Shown: positions 1 through 7,518 of the stretch, one piece after another | Numbering within the stretch: the stretch's first letter is position 1 | Layout: every line of letters starts with the position of its first letter | Assembly: GCA_018883345.1 (NCBI GenBank) | Contig: VEQG01000010.1 | Coordinates: forward strand, 1-44,103 | Direction: 5' to 3' | DNA: 44,103 nt | From: Candidatus Nanopelagicaceae bacterium | GTDB lineage: Bacteria; Actinomycetota; Actinomycetes; Nanopelagicales; Nanopelagicaceae | Made by a program: the position numbers and the translations under genes | Notes under the pieces: model-generated | What the model was told of the DNA's origin: nothing | The model's database searches: none | What the model saw: the letters and a program-made list of their open reading frames with translations, nothing else

Positions 1-8
1 CGCTTGTA

Positions 9-314
9 GTGCTATCCCTAGATATCTACTTAATCATCCAGAATTTCATTGCGGATAACATCGATGATCGCCATGCGCTGCTTGGAGAAATCATCTATGC
101 AACAGGTGGAGCTGCAGTGCTCTTCTTGTTGGCTTGGGGATTTTATAAAGAGAAGCGAGCTCAAAGATCTCCAGCTATTTTGCTCAATTTAATTTTTATT
201 GGTGTTTCAAGTTATATGTTGAGTGAAGGTTTGATGATTTTGGGAATAGTTACATTCTTAATCTCAGCAGCGACTGTCGCAATGGCAGTTTCGGTAATTC
301 CGGAAAAGAAGTAA
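9..314 (+). CDS. Small membrane protein of unknown function, possibly cut by the window edge
   Basis: About 101 residues from a GTG at 9, with three hydrophobic stretches at about residues 27-44, 56-74 and 76-95 and a lysine-rich end, so it is probably an integral membrane protein. I do not recognise the family. No in-frame stop is visible upstream before the window begins, so the true start may lie outside. It reads in the same direction as the 2-oxoglutarate dehydrogenase gene 126 bases downstream, but that gene has its own -10 element, so a shared operon is not required. Confidence 0.6.
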   Translation: MLSLDIYLIIQNFIADNIDDRHALLGEIIYATGGAAVLFLLAWGFYKEKRAQRSPAILLNLIFIGVSSYMLSEGLMILGIVTFLISAATVAMAVSVIPEKK

Positions 315-428
315 CACGCACCACATCTTTATAAATACCCTCTGACCCCGCGGAGCGTTGCCTCCAAGAAAGTGCTCAAATAGCGGTCATTTCTAGGATT
401 CAGGTTTCTTCTCACCGCATTAGTTAAG

Positions 429-434
429 TAATAT
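429..434 (+). promoter_or_regulatory. Leaderless-type -10 element of kgd
   Basis: TAATAT lies exactly 6 bases before the GTG start at 441, and no Shine-Dalgarno sequence is present between them. Transcription starting about 7 bases after the hexamer would begin at the start codon. The -35 region is not recognisable. Confidence 0.5.
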
Positions 435-440
435 CTACCC

Positions 441-3400
441 GTGACCAACGGCGATCTCGGAGCCAACGAATGGCTCGTAGACGAGATGTTCGAGGCGTAT
501 CAAAAAGATCCTAAATCAGTTGATCCAGCTTGGATTGAATACTTCCGCAAAAACAACATGGTGTCCGGAAATGTTTCTGCGACAACACCTCAGGCTGCGA
601 GCGCTCCTGTAGGTAATGCACTTCCAACTGCACCAAATGGTGGAGTTCCACCAACACCTAAAGCTGCTGCACCGAAGCCAATAACTCCTGTTGCACCAGT
701 TGCAACACCAACTGCTCCTGTTGCACCTGTGCAACCTGTGCAACCTGCAGTTCAACCAGTTTTAAATAATCGTAATAAACCAGAACCAACTCCTGCAGAT
801 CCACAAGTAAAACCGGCACCAGTTGTGGCAGCGCCAAGTTCTGCACGTGTTGAACCATTACGTGGTGTTGCAGGCCGCGTTGTGCAATCAATGGAAGCAT
901 CATTAAGTGTTCCAACTGCAACCAGTGTTCGCGCAGTTCCGGCTAAATTATTAATTGATAACCGCATTGTGATTAACAATCACTTAAAGCGCACTCGCGG
1001 TGGCAAAGTTTCATTTACTCACTTAATTGCATTTGCAATGATCAATGCGATTAAGCAGATGCCAGAGATGAATGCATTCTTCACCGAATTAGATGGCAAG
1101 CCAGCTGTAGGTCATCCAGAACATATCAATTTAGGTATCGCAATCGATTTAGCGAAGGAAGATGGCTCACGTCAGCTATTGGTTCCGTCAATTAAAGGTT
1201 GCGAAGCGATGGACTTTGGCCAATTCTGGTCTGCATACGAAGCCACCGTGAAGAAAGCGCGTAATGGCGCTCTGACGGTCGAAGATTTCGCCGGAACCAC
1301 CGTTTCGCTAACTAACCCAGGAACAATCGGAACAGTTCACTCTGTGCCACGTTTGGTGCAGGGACAAGGTTTAATTCTTGGCGTTGGCGCGATGGATTAC
1401 CCAGCTGAGTTCCAAGGCGCGAGCGAAGAGACCTTAACCAAGCTTGGAATTAGCAAGGTAGTAACACTTACCTCTACTTACGATCACCGCATCATTCAAG
1501 GCGCAACTTCAGGAGATTTCCTAAAGCGCATCCACGAAATGATGTTGTCAGATGATTTCTATGATCAAATCTTTAGCGCGCTACGTATTCCTTATGTTCC
1601 AATTCGTTGGGCGCAAGATGTCGCAGTTGATGAAGATATTGTTCCTAAATCAGAGCGCGTTCTTGAATTAATCAACGCATATCGCGTACATGGCCATTTA
1701 ATGGCAGATGTTGATCCACTTGAATTCGTAATGCGTTCGCATCCAGATCTTGATGTCGGATCTCATGGATTATCACTTTGGGATTTAGATCGCACCTTCC
1801 CTACTGCAGGTTTCGGCGGCAAGCCATTTATGAAGTTGCGCGAAATTCTTGGAATTCTCCGTAATTCATATTGCCGCACCGTTGGTATCGAATACATGTA
1901 TATCGATAATCCGGCAGAGCGCGAATGGATTCAACAGATGGTTGAAGTTGGCGCACCAAAACTTCCTAAAGAAGAACAGATCCATGTGCTTCGTAAATTA
2001 AATAGCGCGGAAGCATTTGAAACTTTCTTGCAGACGAAATTCGTTGGCCAGAAGCGCTTCTCTCTTGAAGGTGGCGAATCAGTAATTCCATTACTTGATG
2101 CGCTAATTAGCTCTGCTGCTGATCGCAAACTTGATGAAGTTTGTATCGGCATGCCACACCGTGGACGTTTAAATGTGCTGGCAAACATTGCCGGCAAACC
2201 ACACGGACAGATTTTCCAAGAGTTCGAAGGCCACTACCAAGAGAATCAAGTTCAAGGTTCTGGTGACGTTAAGTACCACTTAGGTACTGAAGGGGTATTT
2301 ACCGCGGCAAATGGTGCGACTACCAAGATTTATCTTGCTGCAAACCCTTCACACTTAGAAGCAGTTAACCCGGTTCTTGAAGGCATTGTCCGCGCAAAGC
2401 AGGACAAGCTAAATGTGAAGAATGCTTACAGCGTAATGCCGATTTTGCTGCACGGAGATGCCTCTTTCGCAGGTCAAGGCGTAAACATGGAAACGTTGCA
2501 GATGGGCCAATTAAGTGGCTATCGCACCGGCGGCACAGTTCACGTAGTAGTAAATAACCAAGTTGGATTTACAACTTCGCCACATGCATCACGTACTGCA
2601 CGTTATTCAACAGATATTGCAAAGATGATTAATGCCCCGGTCTTCCATGTAAATGGTGATGACCCAGAGACATGTGTGCGCGTTGCACGTTGGGCATTTG
2701 AATATCGCCAGGCATTTAAGAAAGATGTGGTTATCGATCTTGTTTGCTACCGCCGCCGTGGACACAACGAAGGCGACGAACCAAGTTTCACCCAACCACA
2801 GATGTACAAGTTAATTGATGCAAAGCGCACTACTCGCGCACTTTATGCAGAGGCGCTCGTTGGTCGTGGCGACATCACTTCTGAAGAGAATGATCAGATT
2901 TCAAAAGAGTTCCAAGCCGAACTTGAATCAATTTATGCGGCGGTTCATAACGTCGAACCAGAATCTCCAAATTGGCAGATTCCACAAGTTGCAGAGCCAG
3001 CAGATAATCCAACTGCAGTTGGTGCAGATGTAATTCATAAGATTGCTGACACACAAGTTGCAATCCCAGAAGGATTTACGGTTCATCAGAAGTTGCTTCC
3101 GCAATTACAAAAGCGCGTTGAGATGATTAAAGATGGCTCAATTGATTGGGGTATGGGTGAAATTCTTACCTACGGTTCACTTCTTGCAGAGGGCCATCCG
3201 GTTCGTATCGCAGGACAAGATGCACGCCGTGGAACATTTAGCCATCGCCATGCAGTAGTTATTGATAAAGAAAATGGCAATGAGTGGACTCCGTTACGTG
3301 CACTAACCAATTACGATTCACAATTCTTCGTAGTTGATTCGCTGCTCTCTGAATATGCAGCGATGGGCTTTGAATATGGATATTCAACAATTCGCCCAGA

Positions 3401-4169
3401 AGCGCTGGTTATTTGGGAAGGCCAGTTTGGCGATTTCGCTAACGGCGCTCAGACAATTATCGATGAATTCGTATCTTCTGCGCTGCAAAAATGGGGTGAG
3501 CGCTCTTCTGTAGTTTTGGCGCTGCCACACGGATATGAAGGCCAGGGACCAGATCACTCATCTGCTCGTATCGAACGATATTTACAGCTTTGCGCAGAGC
3601 AGAACATGACCGTAGTTCAACCAACTACGCCAGCACAATTTTTCCATGTGATGCGTTGGCATATTAAGAATCCAGCAAAGCGCCCAATGGTTTACTTCTC
3701 ACCGAAGTCGCTACTTCGCTTGAAGGCAGCTACTTCCAAGATTGAAGATTTTACAAATGGTGGTTTCCAGAAAGTTATTGATGACCCAACCGTGGTTAAT
3801 GCTTCACGAGTTATTTTCTGCTCGGGTCGCGTTTACTACGATTTAATTGCAGAGCGCGAGAAGTTGCAAGAAACTTCAACTGCAATTGTTCGCGTTGAAT
3901 TGTTATATCCACTTCCTGCAAAAGAGATGGCAGAGATTGCTGCAAAGCATCCAAATGCAAATCTACTTTGGGTACAGGATGAACCAGCAAATCAAGGTCC
4001 TTGGTCATTTATTGCGCTACGCACTTCAGAACAATTTGGTGGGCCAGGATTTGGTGGTCGTAATTTGCGTCGTGTTTCTCGCCGCGCAACCGCATCACCA
4101 GCAACAGGAAATCATCACCTGCATGAAGATGAGCAGAAAGCTCTGATGCAGGAAGCTTTCACAAGATAA
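441..4169 (+). CDS. kgd: Multifunctional 2-oxoglutarate dehydrogenase (E1-E2 fusion, Kgd/OdhA)
   Basis: This 1242-residue protein is the actinobacterial fusion of the 2-oxoglutarate dehydrogenase E1 with an E2-type succinyltransferase core, acting in the TCA cycle in the cytoplasm. The order is a short N-terminal E1 segment (1-40), a Pro/Ala/Val-rich linker (about 48-130), the acyltransferase core ending in the DHRIIQG motif (D348, H349), and the thiamine-diphosphate dehydrogenase (about 390-1242). H671-G672-D673 and the N705-N706 pair form the cofactor-binding motif. As in Mycobacterium and Corynebacterium there is no lipoyl domain, so lipoyl groups must come from another complex's E2. The GTG start is supported by a -10 hexamer 6 bases upstream. 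Full length, no anomalies seen. Confidence 0.97.
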   Translation: MTNGDLGANEWLVDEMFEAYQKDPKSVDPAWIEYFRKNNMVSGNVSATTPQAASAPVGNALPTAPNGGVPPTPKAAAPKPITPVAPVATPTAPVAPVQPVQPAVQPVLNNRNKPEPTPADPQVKPAPVVAAPSSARVEPLRGVAGRVVQSMEASLSVPTATSVRAVPAKLLIDNRIVINNHLKRTRGGKVSFTHLIAFAMINAIKQMPEMNAFFTELDGKPAVGHPEHINLGIAIDLAKEDGSRQLLVPSIKGCEAMDFGQFWSAYEATVKKARNGALTVEDFAGTTVSLTNPGTIGTVHSVPRLVQGQGLILGVGAMDYPAEFQGASEETLTKLGISKVVTLTSTYDHRIIQGATSGDFLKRIHEMMLSDDFYDQIFSALRIPYVPIRWAQDVAVDEDIVPKSERVLELINAYRVHGHLMADVDPLEFVMRSHPDLDVGSHGLSLWDLDRTFPTAGFGGKPFMKLREILGILRNSYCRTVGIEYMYIDNPAEREWIQQMVEVGAPKLPKEEQIHVLRKLNSAEAFETFLQTKFVGQKRFSLEGGESVIPLLDALISSAADRKLDEVCIGMPHRGRLNVLANIAGKPHGQIFQEFEGHYQENQVQGSGDVKYHLGTEGVFTAANGATTKIYLAANPSHLEAVNPVLEGIVRAKQDKLNVKNAYSVMPILLHGDASFAGQGVNMETLQMGQLSGYRTGGTVHVVVNNQVGFTTSPHASRTARYSTDIAKMINAPVFHVNGDDPETCVRVARWAFEYRQAFKKDVVIDLVCYRRRGHNEGDEPSFTQPQMYKLIDAKRTTRALYAEALVGRGDITSEENDQISKEFQAELESIYAAVHNVEPESPNWQIPQVAEPADNPTAVGADVIHKIADTQVAIPEGFTVHQKLLPQLQKRVEMIKDGSIDWGMGEILTYGSLLAEGHPVRIAGQDARRGTFSHRHAVVIDKENGNEWTPLRALTNYDSQFFVVDSLLSEYAAMGFEYGYSTIRPEALVIWEGQFGDFANGAQTIIDEFVSSALQKWGERSSVVLALPHGYEGQGPDHSSARIERYLQLCAEQNMTVVQPTTPAQFFHVMRWHIKNPAKRPMVYFSPKSLLRLKAATSKIEDFTNGGFQKVIDDPTVVNASRVIFCSGRVYYDLIAEREKLQETSTAIVRVELLYPLPAKEMAEIAAKHPNANLLWVQDEPANQGPWSFIALRTSEQFGGPGFGGRNLRRVSRRATASPATGNHHLHEDEQKALMQEAFTR

Positions 4170-4215
4170 ATCGTTTTCGTCGGGACGGATAGTCTCGGTA
4201 ATAGAGTTCTAAAAA

Positions 4216-4533
4216 CTATTTCCTAAACTTATAGACAACTTTCGCTTTAACAAATCGACTAGGCACAGCGCCCCAATGTCTTGAATCAATCGATTCAGCT
4301 TTGTTATCGCCTTCAACGCTAACCATTCCAACACCAGTGTGGCCGCCAATTTCATATCTTGTAATTCGCTTTAACATCAATTCGCCCTCACGTTCGATCA
4401 TTACAACTTCTCCAACGTGAATAGGCTGTAAATCAGAGGTGCGGTATTTGATTAATACTCGCTCGCCCGCTGCAAAGGCAGGGAGCATGGAATTGCCCTG
4501 GACCTGGACGATTTCAAAGCCAAAGATGCGCAT
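4216..4533 (-). CDS. sodX: Nickel-type superoxide dismutase maturation protease
   Basis: This 105-residue S24/S26 (signal-peptidase-like) protease should cut the leader peptide from Ni-superoxide dismutase so that the nickel hook becomes the mature N-terminus. The GNSMLPAF motif carries the nucleophile Ser15, Lys55 in LKR is the expected general base, and the GDN...S-DSR-WG box (75-88) is the family's C-terminal motif. There is no membrane segment, consistent with a cytoplasmic maturation protease rather than an export signal peptidase. It is divergent from sodN, separated by 85 bases, which strongly supports the assignment. A GGGG run lies 5 bases before the start as a likely ribosome site. 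In many actinobacteria sodX follows sodN in the same direction; here it does not. Confidence 0.9.
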   Translation of the reverse strand: MRIFGFEIVQVQGNSMLPAFAAGERVLIKYRTSDLQPIHVGEVVMIEREGELMLKRITRYEIGGHTGVGMVSVEGDNKAESIDSRHWGAVPSRFVKAKVVYKFRK

Positions 4534-4618
4534 TTTTGCCCCTGATAGCTATTCGAGTAACCTAATGCACCTAAGCCTATTTAGCTTAAGTAGGTTTTCA
4601 AAAATACAGGAGAGAAAA
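4534..4618. promoter_or_regulatory. Divergent sodX / sodN control region
   Basis: These 85 bases must hold both promoters. They contain an imperfect symmetric element, ACCTA at 4560-4564 and TAGGT at 4591-4595, enclosing CTAAGC (4571-4576) and GCTTAAG (4584-4590). Three CCTA steps (4561, 4570, 4576) could alternatively be direct repeats. In Streptomyces sodN is repressed by the nickel regulator Nur, but I do not see a convincing Nur box. The sodN ribosome site AGGAG is at 4608-4612. Confidence 0.4.
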
Positions 4619-4993
4619 ATGAAGATTGTAAAAGCACATTGCGATCTACCTTGCGGCGTTTATGACCCAGCACAGGCTCGTATCGAAGCACTTTCTGTAA
4701 AGGCATGCATGGAAAAGTATGCAGCTTCAAGCGATGCAGATTTCAAGTCACGCTCGGTAGCAATCAAGGAAGAACGTTCACATCAAGTTAAGGAACACCT
4801 ATGGGTGCTTTGGACAGATTACTTCAAGCCAAATCACTTTGAAGCATACCCACAGCTACATTCATTGTTTAATGAAGCAACCAAACTTGCTGGCGCTGCT
4901 GGCACCAAGGGCACACAAGATGTTGCAGTTGCAGATAAGTTAATCGCAAAGATTGACGAAATCGCAGAAATTTTCTGGGCAACTAAAAAATAA
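4619..4993 (+). CDS. sodN: Nickel superoxide dismutase
   Basis: Cytoplasmic Ni-dependent superoxide dismutase. The ATG at 4619 follows AGGAG by 6 bases and gives a 124-residue precursor with a 6-residue leader (MKIVKA) directly before HCDLPCGVYDP, the nickel-hook signature. After cleavage His1, Cys2 and Cys6 of the mature protein bind nickel. The mature form of 118 residues matches the usual Ni-SOD length. A longer in-frame reading back to 4439 runs through sodX on the other strand and should be ignored. The leader is shorter than the 14-residue leader I recall for Streptomyces. The gene ends just before a strong terminator. Confidence 0.97.
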   Translation: MKIVKAHCDLPCGVYDPAQARIEALSVKACMEKYAASSDADFKSRSVAIKEERSHQVKEHLWVLWTDYFKPNHFEAYPQLHSLFNEATKLAGAAGTKGTQDVAVADKLIAKIDEIAEIFWATKK

Positions 4994-5004
4994 GCCCGAT
5001 TTTT

Positions 5005-5050
5005 AAATAAAAAATCTCTCGAATCAATTTCTTCGAGAGATTTTTTATTT
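5005..5050. terminator. Bidirectional terminator between sodN and the thioesterase gene
   Basis: A perfect 19-base inverted repeat (5005-5023 and 5032-5050) with an 8-base loop: a TCTCTCGAA core stem flanked by A-rich and T-rich arms, so it gives a T-tract in both directions. It ends sodN on the plus strand and the sigR-rsrA-thioesterase operon on the minus strand. The minus-strand gene's TAA (5045-5047) lies inside the arm. Confidence 0.9.
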
Positions 5051-5473
5051 GGCTTCGAACAAACTTTGCGCTGCGGTGCGGGCTAAGAAGGTAACGCGAT
5101 CGACTATTTGGCGTCGTTGAGTTGCCTGAGCAACCAAACGCTCACCTTCATAAATTTCAATATTAAAGTCAACATCATAACCATTTTGTGCAACGGCTTG
5201 TGCGCTTGCTTGAAGTTCTGCGCCAATTGCTGCACTTGTTACAAAATTAATTGACATTCCAGTTGAGATAGTCGAAATTCCAGTTTCGAAGAATTCATTG
5301 ATTGCAGCGATGGCTGCCGATTCCATTAATGAAACCAGAACTGAATTATTTACAACCGTTAAATCACCGATGCCATGCGCAGCCGCAGTATCGCCTGGGC
5401 GCACCACCATGGAAGAGAATCCGAGCGCGCCAACAATGCCTTCGGGCATTTCATTGATTTGGGCTGTGCTCAC
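5045..5473 (-). CDS. Hotdog-fold thioesterase, FlK-like
   Basis: A 142-residue protein of the single-hotdog thioesterase family that includes fluoroacetyl-CoA thioesterase FlK. The pattern of a GDTAAAHG segment followed by VNNSVLVSLMESAA (about 41-54) matches the FlK helix; Glu51 is in the place of the FlK catalytic glutamate. The histidine that FlK uses on the following strand appears to be absent here (SINFVTSAA, about 74-82), so activity or substrate may differ. The GTG start at 5473 is 14 bases after the rsrA stop, so it is probably the third gene of the sigR-rsrA transcript. The real substrate is unknown. Confidence 0.75.
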   Translation of the reverse strand: MSTAQINEMPEGIVGALGFSSMVVRPGDTAAAHGIGDLTVVNNSVLVSLMESAAIAAINEFFETGISTISTGMSINFVTSAAIGAELQASAQAVAQNGYDVDFNIEIYEGERLVAQATQRRQIVDRVTFLARTAAQSLFEAK

Positions 5474-5487
5474 GCCCTATTTATAAC

Positions 5488-5883
5488 TTATAAATTCTCT
5501 GGATCGTGGAATTCTTGGGTTGATTCAATATGAATTTCGCGTTGTGTGACCTGTCCAAATTCATCGATTTCAATTGAGACTTGGCTCATTCTAAATTCGG
5601 TAACTACTTGTGGCGCAGATTGCTGGAACATCGCTGCCTGCAATTGCTGATGAATTGAATCAATCAGTGATTCTGGCGCCTTTTCATTGCAAGAACGCTT
5701 TAGAAGTGAGCGCATTAGCTCGTGAACCATCTTTTCGGCTTCGACTTCCAATTTACAAGGCATGCAGCGTTCTAAATGGCGATCTACCGAAATTGGATCA
5801 ATCTGATTAGCTTCGAAAAATTCTGGACCATCGACTAGCAGGACTAGTGCATGTTTGACCTGATCACAAGGCATCTCTGTCAT
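5488..5883 (-). CDS. rsrA: Zinc-binding anti-sigma factor RsrA
   Basis: A 131-residue ZAS-family anti-sigma factor that holds SigR inactive until thiol oxidation makes it release zinc. The HxxxCxxC motif is visible as His36, Cys40 and Cys43, and Cys6 occupies the position of the Streptomyces trigger cysteine (Cys11 there), so the disulfide switch looks intact. Cys65 matches another conserved cysteine region. It overlaps the sigR stop by 4 bases (ATGA), giving translational coupling. The C-terminal extension (about 90-131), rich in acidic and polar residues, is longer than in the Streptomyces protein and has no recognised role. Confidence 0.92.
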   Translation of the reverse strand: MTEMPCDQVKHALVLLVDGPEFFEANQIDPISVDRHLERCMPCKLEVEAEKMVHELMRSLLKRSCNEKAPESLIDSIHQQLQAAMFQQSAPQVVTEFRMSQVSIEIDEFGQVTQREIHIESTQEFHDPENL

Positions 5884-6581
5884 TCTGCACCGCCTTTCAC
5901 GTATCCAAGCTCTTTGGCATAGCCGGTTAGCTTTTCGCGAAGTTGCTTACGTCCGCGGTGTAATCGAGACATCACAGTGCCGGCTGGCACGCCAACAATC
6001 TCTGCAATCTCTTTATATGAAAATCCTTCAACATCTGCCAAATAAACCGCCATACGAAATTCTTCTGGAATTTCTTGCAGTGCTCGCTTGATATCTGAAT
6101 CTGGCAAATTCTCTAGCGCTGATACTTCGGCAGATTTTCCTTGATCCGAAGTATGAGATGCAGATTGATGTAATTGCCAATCTTCAACTTCTGCATCTGC
6201 AGTTAATTGCGGCTGACGTTGTGCCTTACGATAATTATTAATAAATGTTGTTTGTAGAACTCGGTATAGCCAAGCCTTTAAATTGGTGCCCTCTTCGAAT
6301 TGATGAAAAGAAGCGAATGCTTTTAAGTAAGTATCCTGTACTAAATCTTTGGCATCTTCTGGATTCTTTGTGTAACGCATTGCCGCTGCATAAAGTTGAT
6401 CGGCATACTGCATGGCATCGCGTTCAAATCGCGCATTGCGATCTGCCGGAGTCTCTTTGACTAATTCTTTAGATGCCATTTGGCCCAAGACTACAGGCAG
6501 GGCTTCAAGCACGCTCTTCGCAGTCTTTTGGCGAGAACGTGCGAGCTCCTTCTCATTGGGCGCGCCTTTATCTGTGACCAT
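5880..6581 (-). CDS. sigR: Thiol-stress sigma factor SigR (ECF family)
   Basis: ECF sigma factor paired with RsrA. Region 2 ([17 protein letters not shown] and [10 protein letters not shown]) and region 4 ([17 protein letters not shown] and [11 protein letters not shown]) are close to Streptomyces SigR. The longest frame starts at an ATG at 6635 (251 residues). I choose the ATG at 6581 (233 residues) because a SigR-type promoter (6592-6618) lies between the two and would start transcription about 4 bases before 6581. A third candidate is the ATG at 6479. Streptomyces is known to make a longer, unstable SigR isoform from an upstream start, so both forms may be real here. No Shine-Dalgarno sequence precedes any candidate. 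Confidence 0.9.
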   Translation of the reverse strand: MVTDKGAPNEKELARSRQKTAKSVLEALPVVLGQMASKELVKETPADRNARFERDAMQYADQLYAAAMRYTKNPEDAKDLVQDTYLKAFASFHQFEEGTNLKAWLYRVLQTTFINNYRKAQRQPQLTADAEVEDWQLHQSASHTSDQGKSAEVSALENLPDSDIKRALQEIPEEFRMAVYLADVEGFSYKEIAEIVGVPAGTVMSRLHRGRKQLREKLTGYAKELGYVKGGAE

Positions 6582-6591
6582 CGAAGTAGTT

Positions 6592-6618
6592 AACCCGTAT
6601 AACGACCTCACTATTCCC
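6592..6618 (-). promoter_or_regulatory. SigR-dependent autoregulatory promoter
   Basis: On the minus strand GGGAAT (6618 to 6613) is followed by exactly 18 bases and then GTT (6594 to 6592). This matches the SigR/SigH consensus GGAAT-N18-GTT known from Streptomyces and Mycobacterium. The expected start of transcription (about 6585) is next to the ATG at 6581. It lies inside the longest sigR frame. Confidence 0.8.
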
Positions 6619-6738
6619 GTAATTGATTTCGCCATCGGAAGTGGACTAAGGAAAAGCTCTGAAAGTCAGGTCTGTACGACCTAAAGATTTGGGTGCGTCA
6701 GGCCTTTTCCGTGGACAGCTTCCGTTCGCGAAATCAAT

Positions 6739-7464
6739 TTAGAAGAGCGTTTCGGGTTGAGAAATTGATATCGGAATTGCCAATTCCGGCCCGTTATTAG
6801 CCACCTTATTTACCGCATCGCTAACTGGCACTGGAAGCAGATGCGCATCTGGTTTTTCATTGGACATTAAATTAATAAGTTCGCGGGGATTATTATTTTT
6901 TACATCAAGCCAAGCCGACCAACGTTCGCGCGGCATCATTACTGGCATTCGATGATGAATTGTTGCTAACTCTCCCACTGCTTCACGAGTAATTATTGAA
7001 GCGCTTTGAATTAATTGTCCGGATGGTGAACGCCAAGTATTCCAAATACCTGCAATTGGAAGAGATTTTCCTTCATCGCTTGAAATATAAAATGGTTGTT
7101 TAGTTTTGTAACGACCTAATTCGGTTGCCCATTCGTAATATCCATCAGCGGGAATCAAGCAGCGGCGTGATTTAAATGAATCACGGAAAGTTGGTTTTTC
7201 GTGAATTGATTCTGATCGCGCATTGATTGCACGAGATTGTGATGCTTTGGCTTCTGCTTCATCAGTTAGCCATGGGCCAATCATTCCCCACGAAGCTACC
7301 GATAGTTCGCGATTATTTTCTTCATCGTTTCGCACGATATAAATTGGATTGGTTGGTGCAATATTCCAACTTGATGGCAGCGCGTTTTCAGGGAATTTGC
7401 CAGTGACTGCAAATTCCTCGACTAAATCGCGCATCTCTTGAGTTTGCGCATAACGGCCACACAT
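6739..7464 (-). CDS. SRAP family abasic-site protein (YedK/HMCES-like)
   Basis: A 241-residue SOS response-associated protein. Family members bind abasic sites in single-stranded DNA and form a stable thiazolidine link through Cys2 after removal of the initiator methionine. Visible motifs are MCGRYA (Cys2), WNIAPT (about 33-38), INARSE (80-85), LIPADGYYEW with Glu111, and HHRMPVMM with His171, so the active site is complete. It is divergent from aroA with 54 bases between the start codons. The last part of the gene contains a 17-base palindrome that I take to be incidental. Confidence 0.92.
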   Translation of the reverse strand: MCGRYAQTQEMRDLVEEFAVTGKFPENALPSSWNIAPTNPIYIVRNDEENNRELSVASWGMIGPWLTDEAEAKASQSRAINARSESIHEKPTFRDSFKSRRCLIPADGYYEWATELGRYKTKQPFYISSDEGKSLPIAGIWNTWRSPSGQLIQSASIITREAVGELATIHHRMPVMMPRERWSAWLDVKNNNPRELINLMSNEKPDAHLLPVPVSDAVNKVANNGPELAIPISISQPETLF

Positions 7465-7505
7465 ATAGCTAACTTTAATGGGATTTATAGTTTCGTACCC
7501 TCGGA

Positions 7506-7511
7506 TAGAAT
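7506..7511 (+). promoter_or_regulatory. Leaderless-type -10 element of aroA
   Basis: TAGAAT is 7 bases before the ATG at 7519, with no Shine-Dalgarno sequence between. It supports the internal ATG rather than the longer frame that starts inside the divergent gene. Confidence 0.5.
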
Positions 7512-7518
7512 TATCTAT

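Noticed and set aside
4439-4618. 60-codon N-terminal extension of sodN
   Set aside because: It is antisense to sodX, and the ribosome site and nickel-hook position place the start at 4619.
6668-6682. AGGTC/GACCT inverted repeat upstream of sigR
   Set aside because: Arms of only 5 bases, far from a convincing -10 element; could be an operator but cannot be supported.
6773-6789. A 17-base perfect palindrome, CGGAATTGCCAATTCCG
   Set aside because: It lies inside the SRAP coding region near its end, with no T-tract and no promoter nearby; probably coincidental.
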